Shown here: positions 1 through 8,044 of the stretch, piece after piece
How the letters are laid out: the number at the start of each line of letters is the position of its first letter
How positions within the stretch are numbered: position 1 is the first letter of the stretch
From: Comamonadaceae bacterium
Lineage (GTDB): Bacteria > Pseudomonadota > Gammaproteobacteria > Burkholderiales > Burkholderiaceae_C
Assembly (NCBI GenBank): GCA_947372865.1
Contig: CANBVJ010000001.1
Coordinates: 145,772 to 207,678 of the forward strand
Direction: 5' to 3'
DNA: 61,907 nt
Program-made: the position numbers and the translations under genes
The notes under the pieces: model-generated
The model's input: the letters and a program-made list of their open reading frames with translations, nothing else
Database searches by the model: none
What the model was told of the DNA's origin: nothing

Positions 1-1562
1 CCGCCGGTGGTGTTCAACCGGCTGCTGGTGACTTGGAACTTTTGGTTGTTGATGTCGGTCAGGTCAAAGTAGGACTCATCGCCAAATTTCTTGTTCAACT
101 GGTTGGTCACTTCGGCGGCCATCTCTGCGCCGTTGATTTTTGAGTCTGCGGCGGTCAAATAGCTAAGGTCGGCGGTCACCGGGTTGCCGCTGCCGTCAAT
201 GTCGACCTTGAACATGGTTTGAAGGTCTGTTGTGAGCTTGTTGTAATAGGTCACGGCGCCCGCTGCAGCAGTTGCTGCTGCCAATTCAGCAGCGGAAGGC
301 GTAGTGCCCAGTGCTGCAAGAGCGTTGGCGGTAGCCAGCGTGTTGGCTGTGGCTGTTTTGGTGGCGTCGGCAACTTGGGCATCCGTGGGCGTTCCTGTCA
401 GGGCGCCCACTGCTGCAGTAATGGCAGCACTCAGGCCCGTCACGCTACTCGGGTTGAGTATTGCTGCTGCGATGGCCGCATCGCTCGGATAAGTTTTGGC
501 CATGACGGCTGCAGTAGCGGCGGCTGTGGCTGCTGCAGTTATTTCGTCCGTTGTTCCAACTTGCGGCGTAACCGCTAATGCTGCCGTAACACCGGCTGTA
601 ATCCCTGCGGCGATAGCCTGCGTGTTTGCGGTGTCGTTCAAGGTCTTAAAGTTGACGCCATTGCTGAAGTCGTAGGCCGTTACTGTCGTTCCCTTGACCC
701 CTGCTGGCACCGAATTTCGCTTGTCAGTCAAGTCATTGAGCGAAAAGAGTTCGGTCTTGGCGGTAGTCAATTCATCTTTGACCTGGCTGTAGGGTGCGAG
801 CTGTCCGTACTGGTTGACGTAGAGCTTGGAGCCGTTGGAATCAGTGGCTTGTTGCAATGAAGCGTTCACAGCGTCTTCACCCACAAACACGTGGGTTTGC
901 CAGGTGTTGGTGGGGCTGGTGGAGTCGGCGTTTTTAGTTTTGACGTAGTACACCGTGGCCAGATAACCGTTACCACCAGCGTCGTAGACGGTAAAGGCCG
1001 TGCTCTTGTTGTAGGTGGCCGGGTTGGTCCGATTGAATGCGGCGGTGATCACGCTGGCGTCGGCCGGAAAGTTCAGGCCCAGAGACACTTGCGAAGTCTG
1101 TTTGGCTTCACCTGTTGTTTTTTGCGGGATGGTCAAAACCACGCGGTCGTTCACATTGGCGCTACCGGTCGAGTCAACGGTCGCAGCCATCAGACGTTGG
1201 CCCGCAGAGTTGACCACGTTGTACTGTTCGTTAAGCAAGAACGAGCCGTTGCGGGTGTAGGTTTCTTGCAGACCATCCGCCGAGCGCATGGGGAAAAAGC
1301 CGTCGCCGGTGACTGCCAAGTCCAGCGCGTTGGATGAAAACGAGATATTGCCTTGGCTGAACTCCTGACTCACCTGTTTCAACGATACGCCCTGACCAAC
1401 TGTGCTTGATGCCTTTTGCAGCGGCGATGTGGCAAAAATGTCACCGAAGTCAGCGCGCGAACGCTTAAAGCCGGTGGTGCCCACGTTGGCAATGTTATTG
1501 GCGGTCACACCGAGCATGGCGGTGGCAGCATTGAGGCCGGTCAGAGAGGTATAAAAAGACAT
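1..1562 (-). CDS. flgE: Flagellar hook protein FlgE (C-terminus beyond window)
   Basis: FlgE polymerises into the flagellar hook, outside the cell. The frame stays open from the ATG at 1562 to the left edge, so the C-terminus is missing. The N-terminus (MSFYTSLTGLNAATAML, then NNIANVGTTGFKRSR) is the classic rod/hook N-terminal helix with the ANNxANxxTxGFK motif. It is followed by the FlgE-type LAVTGDGFFPM segment. About 320 residues in, between roughly 602 and 246, an alanine/threonine-rich stretch (repeated AAAT-type runs) replaces ordinary hook sequence; it probably lies in the surface-exposed variable domain. It is the last visible gene of the leftward flgBCDE operon, 41 bases after flgD. 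Confidence 0.95.
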   Translation of the reverse strand, partial: MSFYTSLTGLNAATAMLGVTANNIANVGTTGFKRSRADFGDIFATSPLQKASSTVGQGVSLKQVSQEFSQGNISFSSNALDLAVTGDGFFPMRSADGLQETYTRNGSFLLNEQYNVVNSAGQRLMAATVDSTGSANVNDRVVLTIPQKTTGEAKQTSQVSLGLNFPADASVITAAFNRTNPATYNKSTAFTVYDAGGNGYLATVYYVKTKNADSTSPTNTWQTHVFVGEDAVNASLQQATDSNGSKLYVNQYGQLAPYSQVKDELTTAKTELFSLNDLTDKRNSVPAGVKGTTVTAYDFSNGVNFKTLNDTANTQAIAAGITAGVTAALAVTPQVGTTDEITAAATAAATAAVMAKTYPSDAAIAAAILNPSSVTGLSAAITAAVGALTGTPTDAQVADATKTATANTLATANALAALGTTPSAAELAAATAAAGAVTYYNKLTTDLQTMFKVDIDGSGNPVTADLSYLTAADSKINGAEMAAEVTNQLNKKFGDESYFDLTDINNQKFQVTSSRLNTTG

Positions 1563-1603
1563 GGTGAGTTACTCCGGTGTTGGGTAGAGCGAAAAAGGAA
1601 GGG

Positions 1604-2332
1604 CTAGCCGTAAATTTTGGTGACGTCAGAGAGCTTGATGGTCTTGCCACCCGTCACTTGCAGAAGCATGGATTTGTCGGCCTGCTGGCTCACACCGAGC
1701 ACTGTGGCCATGGTGCTGACGGTAGGCGTAGTGTTTTTTCCTTGTACGACAGCGCTCGCCACAAAGCGGTAGATGCCAGCGGGCAGCGCGTTGCCGGTGT
1801 CGTCTTGACCGTTCCAGTTAAACAGCATGTCACCAGCCGTCTGCGCGCCGGCAGTTTGGGTGCTCACCAGAACACCTTTGGAGTCGTAGGCTTGAAGTTG
1901 AATTCCGTCAGCGCCGTTGGGCAATGAAATAGTGGCAGGCACGGTCTGGCCCGAGACCAGCACTGCCGGGCCATCAGGTACCGCGACTTTGGCACCAATC
2001 AAACCTGCGCTGCTGGTGATTTGACTGCTGGCCATCGAAGTGGTGAAGTTCGTCAGGCTCGACGCCATGTTCGTCGTCGCTTCAAGCTGTGAGAACTGCG
2101 CAAGCTGTGCCACGAAGGCCTCGTTTTTCACGGGGTCCAGCGGATCCTGATTCTTTAATTGGGTAGTGAACAGGGTCAGAAAGTCGCTCTGTCCCATGGC
2201 GGATTGGCCGGAATTTGCCGTGAGCGCTGCCTGTGCGGCTCCAGCGGTGGTCTTGATGCTGCTGGGCACGGACGATGCCCACGCGGTGTTGCTCAGTGCC
2301 GATGAGGAGTTCAGAAGGTCTAGGTTTGCCAT
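1604..2332 (-). CDS. flgD: Flagellar hook-capping protein FlgD
   Basis: FlgD sits at the tip of the growing hook and promotes FlgE assembly, and is then replaced. The 242-residue length is usual. The N-terminal half carries the family signature around residues 45-75 (MGQSDFLTLFTTQLKNQDPL followed by DPVKNEAFVAQLAQFSQLEA). The C-terminal half contains the FlgD Ig-like segment (FNWNGQDDTGNALPAGIYRF). It lies between flgC and flgE in the standard operon order, 21 bases after flgC. Confidence 0.96.
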   Translation of the reverse strand: MANLDLLNSSSALSNTAWASSVPSSIKTTAGAAQAALTANSGQSAMGQSDFLTLFTTQLKNQDPLDPVKNEAFVAQLAQFSQLEATTNMASSLTNFTTSMASSQITSSAGLIGAKVAVPDGPAVLVSGQTVPATISLPNGADGIQLQAYDSKGVLVSTQTAGAQTAGDMLFNWNGQDDTGNALPAGIYRFVASAVVQGKNTTPTVSTMATVLGVSQQADKSMLLQVTGGKTIKLSDVTKIYG

Positions 2333-2353
2333 AGGGGTGTATTTCCGAAGTAA

Positions 2354-2779
2354 TCAGCTTTTGATGATGTCCAGCGTGCGCATCATCAGCTGGCGCGCGG
2401 TGTTGACGACTTCAACGTTGTTTTGGTAGGAGCGGGCGGCGGCCATCATTTCGACCATCTCGGACATCTCATTAACGTTGGACAGGTAGACGTAGCCATC
2501 TTTGTCCGCCGACGGGTTGCCGGGGTCCGACATGCGGGAGATCGATTTGGGATCGTCCGAAATGCCGGATACCTTGACGCCCCCCTTGTTGTCCGCAGGG
2601 GCGCCGTTGGGTTGGGAGTCCATGATGGCCTTGAAGGTGACGCGTTTGCCACGAAAGGCATCCTTGTCGGAACCGGCCACCGTGCCGGCATTGGCCAGAT
2701 TGGAAGCGGTGGCATTCATGCGCACGGTTTGCGCATTCAGGGCCGAGCCGGCGATGCCGAAAATATTGTCAAGTGCCAT
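2354..2779 (-). CDS. flgC: Flagellar basal-body rod protein FlgC
   Basis: FlgC is a proximal rod component spanning the periplasm, exported by the flagellar type III system. The 141-residue product starts MALDNIFGIAGSALNAQTVR and has the rod motif NATASNLANAGTVAG. The C-terminus has the conserved NEMSEMVEMMAAARSYQNNV segment shared by axial proteins. It starts 3 bases after the flgB stop, so the two are tightly coupled. Confidence 0.97.
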   Translation of the reverse strand: MALDNIFGIAGSALNAQTVRMNATASNLANAGTVAGSDKDAFRGKRVTFKAIMDSQPNGAPADNKGGVKVSGISDDPKSISRMSDPGNPSADKDGYVYLSNVNEMSEMVEMMAAARSYQNNVEVVNTARQLMMRTLDIIKS

Positions 2780-2782
2780 GGC

Positions 2783-3166
2783 TTAGTCTCCGCGCAGTGC
2801 TTTGCGAATGCCGCTGATGCGGTTTTCCAGAATGCTCAGGGTGGTCTGGTATTCGGCGGCGTACTGGCCGAACTTGGCCTGTTCCACCGGCAACTCGACC
2901 GTGTTGCCGTCAAAGGCCACGTTAAAAGGGGTGCGGTATTTCAGGCCGCTGGCCTCGCCCGGGTCGCCCAAGGGGATGTGCGCCGCGTTGGTGGTGCGCA
3001 TGGTGGTGTCTTGGGTGTCCTTCAAGACCTGGCGGAAATCAATGTCCTGGGCCTTGAAGTTGGGCGTGTCGGCATTGGCAATATTGCGCGACAGCACTTC
3101 CATGCGCTGGCTGCGCATGCCCAAGGCCTTTTCGTGCAGGCTAAAGGTGTTGTCAATGATGTTCAT
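2783..3166 (-). CDS. flgB: Flagellar basal-body rod protein FlgB
   Basis: FlgB is the other proximal rod subunit. I chose the ATG at 3166 (MNIIDNTFSLHEKALGMRSQ; 127 residues) over a longer in-frame extension because a GGAGAG ribosome site sits just upstream and the length fits the family. The motif SRNIANADTPNFKAQDIDF is diagnostic. It is the first gene of the leftward flgBCDE operon, with a sigma-54 promoter about 80 bases upstream. Confidence 0.96.
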   Translation of the reverse strand: MNIIDNTFSLHEKALGMRSQRMEVLSRNIANADTPNFKAQDIDFRQVLKDTQDTTMRTTNAAHIPLGDPGEASGLKYRTPFNVAFDGNTVELPVEQAKFGQYAAEYQTTLSILENRISGIRKALRGD

Positions 3167-3244
3167 GCGCTCTCCATTGCTCCAGGTTGAACTGCCGGTT
3201 TGCCGACATCGTTGCCGCAAAACCCTTCTCGTATAGACCCTTCT

Positions 3245-3260
3245 CGCAACTTGCATGCCA
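3245..3260 (-). promoter_or_regulatory. Sigma-54 promoter for flgBCDE
   Basis: On the minus strand the sequence reads TGGCATGCAAGTTGCG, matching the -24/-12 consensus TGGCAC-N5-TTGC except one tolerated base, with exact GG-N10-GC spacing. It points at flgB, whose ATG is about 80 bases downstream. A FleQ-like activator with the GAFTGA loop is encoded in the window. The 259 bases between flgB and the LysM gene hold nothing else that I recognise. Confidence 0.8.
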
Positions 3261-3425
3261 TGCACAAATTGCCGTTTTTTTGGCCACTTCTAGGGCCTGC
3301 GAAGGCGCTGCACGGCAAGGGGCTGGGCGTCTGCGCTTACCGGGCGGCAAACTCTTGCCGCTGTCGGAAAAAGCGTGGTTGCCGGGTGCTGCAGGTGCGC
3401 GGCGCTGCGGCGGAGCGCCAGCTGC

Positions 3426-4619
3426 TCAGGGCAAAGTGTTTTCGACGTACTGCTGCGCACGCTGTGCTTGCACGCGCAAGCCAGATGGCAGCATTTGGCC
3501 CAGGCGGGCGGCTGCGTTTTGCAGCAAGCCCTGGCGGATCGATTGGCGGGTAATGGGGGCGGCGGTATCGCTGCCCACGTGCAATGCCCGAGCCTGCTGG
3601 CCTCCGATGTTGAGCGGCGCGTTACTTTGTGCTTCTGCGCGCGAGGCGGGGTTGAGTACCGACAGGTACAGGTCTTCCAGTCCGGCGGGCCCCTGGCTTT
3701 TGAGGCCCACGTCGTCAAAGTACTTGTCTACCAGGCTGAGCTGCTTGTGCACGCTTAAGTCCAGAATGGCCCGTGGGTTGGCGGCATAACCGGCAGAGGC
3801 CGCGCCGCGCGCGGGGCCGTCGCAAAACTGGATGATGCCGTGGCAGCGTTGGTTACTGGCGCGCGGGTTCATGCCGTCGCTTTCCATCAGCGTCATGCGG
3901 GCAAAGTCGTCGGGGGAAAAACGGTGGTTTTCCGCCATTTGCAAAATCTTGTCGTACACGGCTGTTTTTTCGGCTGCCGGAATAAAGCCCTTGGCCACCG
4001 CGCGGTCCAGGGTTTGCTGCAAGACCGGATGGGCGGCTCCTGCAGCCGGTCCGGCGATGTTGGTCTTGGCCACGGCCTGGGCTGCTGGTGTGAACTGGGG
4101 TGAGCGCACGTCGTAGCCCAAGGGGGCGTTGCGCAGGGCTGCAACTATGGGCGCTGCGGGTGCTGTTGGGGTAACAGACGGTTTAAACGGTGCTGCAGTG
4201 CTCTGAACAGCCGTGTCGACACGCCGCACCGAAGCCGCAGGTAGGCTTTGCAAGTCGGCCTGAATAGACGAGAGTTTGATGCTTTGGCCCGGATAGACCA
4301 GGTCAGCGTTGCCAATGCCATTGGCGCTTGCCAGTTGCTGGGCCAGTCGCATTTCCTGGTTGCTGTCAAGTTGCACGCCGCGCGCCTGGGCCTGGTCACG
4401 CACTAGGCCAATCAGGGTGTCGCCAGCCGCGACGGTGACAGCACTGGTAAGTTGTTGTGGGCGGGCTGCGGGCGCAGCACTTTTGCCCTGCACTTGTTGC
4501 AAAACCTGCGAAAAAACCGTGGTCCTGCCACTGGCGCTGGTGGACATCGGCGCAGCAGCGCCCGCCGCTGGCAGAAGCGGTACGGTTGCGTTGGCCTGGG
4601 CTGCGTTGCGGGTCCACAT
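3426..4619 (-). CDS. LysM-domain lytic transglycosylase-like protein
   Basis: Probable peptidoglycan-binding and -cleaving protein for flagellar assembly. A LysM domain spans about residues 61-117 (VTVAAGDTLIGLV to YPGQSIKL). The second half looks like a lysozyme/SLT fold: MTLMESDGMNPRASNQ around residue 246, with Glu246 as candidate catalytic acid, then GIIQF. There is no signal peptide at the N-terminus, so if it reaches the periplasm it may use the flagellar export apparatus, as FlgJ muramidase does (inference). It lies between flgB and flgA and is divergent from flgA. Catalytic activity is unproven. Confidence 0.7.
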   Translation of the reverse strand: MWTRNAAQANATVPLLPAAGAAAPMSTSASGRTTVFSQVLQQVQGKSAAPAARPQQLTSAVTVAAGDTLIGLVRDQAQARGVQLDSNQEMRLAQQLASANGIGNADLVYPGQSIKLSSIQADLQSLPAASVRRVDTAVQSTAAPFKPSVTPTAPAAPIVAALRNAPLGYDVRSPQFTPAAQAVAKTNIAGPAAGAAHPVLQQTLDRAVAKGFIPAAEKTAVYDKILQMAENHRFSPDDFARMTLMESDGMNPRASNQRCHGIIQFCDGPARGAASAGYAANPRAILDLSVHKQLSLVDKYFDDVGLKSQGPAGLEDLYLSVLNPASRAEAQSNAPLNIGGQQARALHVGSDTAAPITRQSIRQGLLQNAAARLGQMLPSGLRVQAQRAQQYVENTLP

Positions 4620-4690
4620 GGGTAGTTAAGCTTGCTAAGTGAGTCAAATGCCGGCTAAAAAATGCCTTTTGTGGGGCCGCCTGCGCTGCG

Positions 4691-4706
4691 TGGCACTGAT
4701 CTTGCG
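4691..4706 (+). promoter_or_regulatory. Sigma-54 promoter for flgA
   Basis: TGGCACTGATCTTGCG is a full match to TGGCAC-N5-TTGC. The expected start point would give a leader of about 45 bases before the flgA ATG at 4761. It lies in the 141-base divergent gap between the LysM gene and flgA. Confidence 0.82.
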
Positions 4707-4760
4707 CTGCAGGTTGTAGGGCACTTGGCCCTGTCATTTTTTTAACAGATAAGATCCTTC

Positions 4761-5585
4761 ATGCAATTGCTGTGCCACTCACGCCCAACGCCCTTCCAAC
4801 GCCGGGTGGACGCCAGCGTGCGGCGCGTGGCGGTTTGGCTGCTGTCGGTTTTTTGCCTGACCACGGCGGCCCAGGCTCAAAACCCGGCGGCTCCAGACAA
4901 GCTTTTGACGGAAGTGGGCCAGTGGGTGCAAAAGTCGCAGCAGCTCGACGCCAACCAATTCAGCTTTGCGCCTTTGGACAGCCGGGTGCAATTGCAAAGC
5001 TGCGACCGCCCCCTGGTGATGGACACGCCATTTGCCTCGCGCGAGACGGTGCGGGTGCGCTGCCTGGGCAATCCGGGCTGGCAGCTCTATTTGCGCGTGG
5101 TGCTCAAGCCCGGCATTGCACCGGGCCTGGCCGCACCGGGTGGGGCGGCGCCTGCAGGCACCGCCAGCGGCCCGACCACGGCGGCGTCCGGCGTGGGTCC
5201 CTCCCGCCGGGTCGTGGTGGCCAGCCAGACACTGCGCGCAGGCAGCATTGCCACGCGCGACCTGCTGCGGGAGGTCGATGTTCCTGCACAAGGGGTGGAA
5301 TTGCAGGCGGTTGGCTCCATCAAAGAGGTGGAAAACAGCGAACTGGTGCGCGACGTGCAGGCGGGCGTGCCACTGCGTGGCTACGATCTACGCCGCGCCG
5401 TGGTCGTCAAACAGGGCCAGTTGGTGATGCTGACGGTGGGGCAGGGCAACGGCTTTAGCATCACCGCGCGGGTCGAAGCCATGCAGGACGGCAAAATAGG
5501 TGACCAAATTCGCTTAAAAAATCCCGAGTCGGGTCGATTACTAACGGGCATAGTCACCGGACCGAACGCCGCACGCGGCCTTTAA
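4761..5585 (+). CDS. flgA: Flagellar P-ring assembly chaperone FlgA
   Basis: FlgA is the periplasmic chaperone for P-ring subunit FlgI. The 274-residue product has a Sec signal peptide (hydrophobic VWLLSVFCLTTAAQAQ, likely cleavage after residue 39). A C-terminal SAF/ChapFlgA domain runs from about residue 148 (RRVVVASQTLRAGSIATRDL) to the family-typical GFSITARVEAMQDGKIGDQI. A Pro/Ala/Gly-rich linker at about 120-145 is longer than usual. It is first in the rightward flgA-flgM-flgN set. Confidence 0.93.
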   Translation: MQLLCHSRPTPFQRRVDASVRRVAVWLLSVFCLTTAAQAQNPAAPDKLLTEVGQWVQKSQQLDANQFSFAPLDSRVQLQSCDRPLVMDTPFASRETVRVRCLGNPGWQLYLRVVLKPGIAPGLAAPGGAAPAGTASGPTTAASGVGPSRRVVVASQTLRAGSIATRDLLREVDVPAQGVELQAVGSIKEVENSELVRDVQAGVPLRGYDLRRAVVVKQGQLVMLTVGQGNGFSITARVEAMQDGKIGDQIRLKNPESGRLLTGIVTGPNAARGL

Positions 5586-5615
5586 AAGTTTTTTAAATAT
5601 TTTTCCGATTTGCCC

Positions 5616-5642
5616 TCAAGTTCTTATCTGTCGATCCGATTC
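5616..5642 (+). promoter_or_regulatory. Sigma-28 (FliA) promoter for flgM
   Basis: TCAAGTTC, an 11-base spacer, then TCCGATTC closely resembles the FliA consensus TCAAGTTT-N11-GCCGATAA, with exact spacing. It lies about 50 bases before flgM. A FliA-driven flgM copy is the normal feedback arrangement, in addition to read-through from flgA. Confidence 0.65.
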
Positions 5643-5693
5643 TGTGAGTAATAAATCCTTTTGACCGACTGAAGTTACCAAAGCGAGCCCACC

Positions 5694-6035
5694 ATGACCG
5701 ATGCCATCAACCCCCTTTCCCGGCAGGTACCGTCAGATACCCTGGCCCGTAAGGCTATGGAAAAGTCGACCAAGGCGGCTACCCTGGCTCCATCGGCTGC
5801 CGGTGTGGCAGCGATGCCCGAGGCGGAAATTGCCGCGAGCAAGTCCGCCGCCGCAGCCAAGGGCGCCGATGTGGCCGGCTTTAACGCGATCAACGCGCGC
5901 CTCAAGCAAGAGCCCGACTTTGACCGAGCCAAGGTGGACGCCATCAAGCACGCCATCGAAAACGGGCAATACCCCCTGAACCCGCGCCGCATCGCCGAGA
6001 GCTTTGTGGCCCTGGAACAAATGATCAGCAACTAA
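5694..6035 (+). CDS. flgM: Anti-sigma-28 factor FlgM
   Basis: FlgM binds and inhibits FliA (sigma-28) until the hook is finished, then is exported. The 113-residue product begins MTDAINPLSRQVPSDTLARK, and its C-terminal half (FDRAKVDAIKHAIENGQYPL, then NPRRIAESFVALEQ) is the conserved sigma-binding region. Its target FliA is encoded at 33826-34578. It sits between flgA and flgN in the usual order. Confidence 0.93.
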   Translation: MTDAINPLSRQVPSDTLARKAMEKSTKAATLAPSAAGVAAMPEAEIAASKSAAAAKGADVAGFNAINARLKQEPDFDRAKVDAIKHAIENGQYPLNPRRIAESFVALEQMISN

Positions 6036-6057
6036 AAACTGCCCACGAGACCGCACT

Positions 6058-6447
6058 TTGAACGACCCCGTTGCCTACGCCGCAAAACTTGCCGACCAGC
6101 TCTCACAGATGCTGGAGCAGGAATTTGAGGCTTTGCGCAACCAGGAAATCGACCAGTTCGAGCAGCTCCAGCCGGTAAAAACCGAGCTGCTGGCAGAGAT
6201 CACCCGCCTGGCGCCCTCAGCGGCCGACATCCAGGTGCTGCCCGAGTGGCAGGAATTTAGAAACACCATGGTCAACTGCCGCGATCTGCACCGGCGCAAC
6301 ACCGTGCTGATGGAGCGCAAGCTCGAAGCCATCCGCGGCACCTTGGAAAGCCTGCGCGTGGAAGACGCGGCCAGTTCGGTCGAGGTGTACGACCGGCTAG
6401 GCCATATTTCCCGCTTCGGCCGCAACTCCGGCTACAGCGACGCCTGA
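6058..6447 (+). CDS. flgN: Flagellar export chaperone FlgN
   Basis: FlgN is the cytoplasmic chaperone for the hook-filament junction proteins FlgK and FlgL. The product is a 129-residue largely helical protein starting at a TTG. Sequences such as LSQMLEQEFEALRNQEIDQF and the C-terminal VYDRLGHISRFGRNSGY fit FlgN-family proteins, and gene order (flgA-flgM-flgN) supports the call. Its 3' end overlaps the convergent export-switch gene by 16 bases. Confidence 0.85.
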   Translation: MNDPVAYAAKLADQLSQMLEQEFEALRNQEIDQFEQLQPVKTELLAEITRLAPSAADIQVLPEWQEFRNTMVNCRDLHRRNTVLMERKLEAIRGTLESLRVEDAASSVEVYDRLGHISRFGRNSGYSDA

Positions 6448-6752
6448 ATTTCTTCGGGCGGGGCCACACCCTGCGCCGAAGCGGATTTTTCGTCGCCCGG
6501 GCGCATGCCCTTGAGCCAATACACCCACGACAGAATCACCGCCACGGCGGTAAACAGCTCCGGCGGCACCTCTTGGTCCACGTCCAGGCGGCTAAGCAGC
6601 GCCAGCAGTGCCGGGTCTTGCGTGATGTAGACCCCGTGCGCTCGTGCCTCGGCAATCATTTCCAGCGCCAGATCGTCTTCCGCCTTGGCCGTGACCATGG
6701 GGGTGGCGTAGCTGCCGTACTCCAGGGCGATGGCTTGGCGGCGCTGGCTCAT
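6432..6752 (-). CDS. FhlB-like stand-alone export-switch domain
   Basis: This 106-residue protein corresponds to the cytoplasmic C-terminal part of FlhB, the substrate-specificity switch of the flagellar export gate. It starts MSQRRQAIALEYGSYATPMV and continues with the FlhB-like LAxxxIxxAxxHGVxIxxDPxL pattern and PPELFTAVAVILSWVYWLKG. It lacks the transmembrane half and the autocleavage motif present in full-length FlhB (22059-23216). The start was chosen because ATG overlaps the upstream stop as ATGA. It pairs with the FliK-like gene, and may modulate switching. Confidence 0.85.
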   Translation of the reverse strand: MSQRRQAIALEYGSYATPMVTAKAEDDLALEMIAEARAHGVYITQDPALLALLSRLDVDQEVPPELFTAVAVILSWVYWLKGMRPGDEKSASAQGVAPPEEIQASL

Positions 6753-8044
6753 ACCCGAAAGTCCAGTACCGTGCCGGGCCGCGCCTGGGGCTGAATTGCC
6801 GCAGGTGCTGTCGGGCGCGCGCCCGGATGGGCGTGAAAGCTGCGCATGGACAGGCCCACTTCGCGCAGGTTCTCGCGCAGCGCCTGCGCTCCTTCTTGGG
6901 CCAGCGCCACCACGGCCGGACGCAGCGCCCACATGGACAAATCGAGGTCGGTGTCGCCATGCAGGTCGGCCTTGAGCCACAGCTCGCCGTAGTCTGGGCT
7001 GTTGGAATGGGCGTTGACCGTGTAGACCGATTCCTGGCCGGGCGTCTGGGGTTGGCGCTCAAAGCGCAGTTCAATAGGCGCCTGGTTGGCAAAAGGCAAC
7101 ACCACGGACATGGCCATCGCACCATCAGCCTGGGCCTTGACGGCGCCAATTTGCGCGGCGTCCAGGTCGCCCAGCGCGCGTTTGATGTGCTGCGCCTCGG
7201 GGCCGTCTTCCTCACCCGCGTCGTTGACCGCCTTGAGCAGCTGGTGCAAGAGCTGCTTGGGGTCCAGCGGCGCGGGGTTGCGGATGCGGCCGATGCTGGT
7301 TTCTGAGCCCATGGCGCTGAGCACGGCCATGCGAATGCCCTCGGGCGTGAGCCGCTCGGCCGACAGGCGCATGGCCTGCCACTGGGCCTGCATCTGCATT
7401 TGCGCCTGGGCCTGTAGTTGCGGGGAACTGGAAATCTTGGCCAGCACCGCGTCCAGGCCTTCGCCGGGCTCAAACAGCTGGCGCAGGTCGGGCATGCCGG
7501 GTTCGCGGTAGAGCAGGCTGCCCAGGCGGGAGAACACGCCGGCAAAGCCGGCAAACGGCAGGCCAGTCATGGCGCTGGCGCCGCCGATTCCAGAGAGCGC
7601 GATGGCGTTTACTGCGCTGGTGGCCGGCGTGGCCACGGCGGCCGATGCAGGGGACGCCGCCGTTTTGGCGCTGATCTCCGGCGCATACGGCGTGGCGGTT
7701 TGGGCCGTGGGCGCGCCAGACGCATTGCTGGCCAAAGGAAAGGGGGTCTTGGCGCCAGGCCCGAGCAGCTGCAAGGTCACGCTGCCGTCGGCGTGCGACT
7801 GGACCTGAAAGCTCAGGCGCTGGCCCACCTCCCAGCCGTTGGCGTGCGGCACGCCAATTTGCCGCCCGCGCAGCAGCAGTGCGAGCTGCTCGCCCTGCGA
7901 CTGCACCGTGGCCTGCACGATTTGGCCGTCTTTGAGCTCCAGCGCGCGGGCTGTGACCGCCTCGACCAGCGGCACCGAGGCCTGGCCCTGCAAAAACAGC
8001 GGGCTGGGCCGGGCGGGTGCCGTGCTTTCGGCGACCGCAATCAC
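6749..8044 (-). CDS. FliK-like hook-length control family protein
   Basis: A 431-residue protein with an Ala/Pro-rich central part and a C-terminal Flg_hook-type domain (about residues 310-415; AMSVVLPFANQAPIELRFER, then YGELWLKADLHGD and LRENLREVGLSMRSF). Full-length FliK is separately encoded at 27473-29296, so this is a paralogue. It overlaps the FhlB-like gene (ATGA) and the upstream gene (ATGA), so the three are translationally coupled. FliK binds the FlhB cytoplasmic domain, so this FliK-like/FhlB-like pair may be a partner pair (inference). Confidence 0.8.
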   Translation of the reverse strand: MIAVAESTAPARPSPLFLQGQASVPLVEAVTARALELKDGQIVQATVQSQGEQLALLLRGRQIGVPHANGWEVGQRLSFQVQSHADGSVTLQLLGPGAKTPFPLASNASGAPTAQTATPYAPEISAKTAASPASAAVATPATSAVNAIALSGIGGASAMTGLPFAGFAGVFSRLGSLLYREPGMPDLRQLFEPGEGLDAVLAKISSSPQLQAQAQMQMQAQWQAMRLSAERLTPEGIRMAVLSAMGSETSIGRIRNPAPLDPKQLLHQLLKAVNDAGEEDGPEAQHIKRALGDLDAAQIGAVKAQADGAMAMSVVLPFANQAPIELRFERQPQTPGQESVYTVNAHSNSPDYGELWLKADLHGDTDLDLSMWALRPAVVALAQEGAQALRENLREVGLSMRSFHAHPGARPTAPAAIQPQARPGTVLDFRV

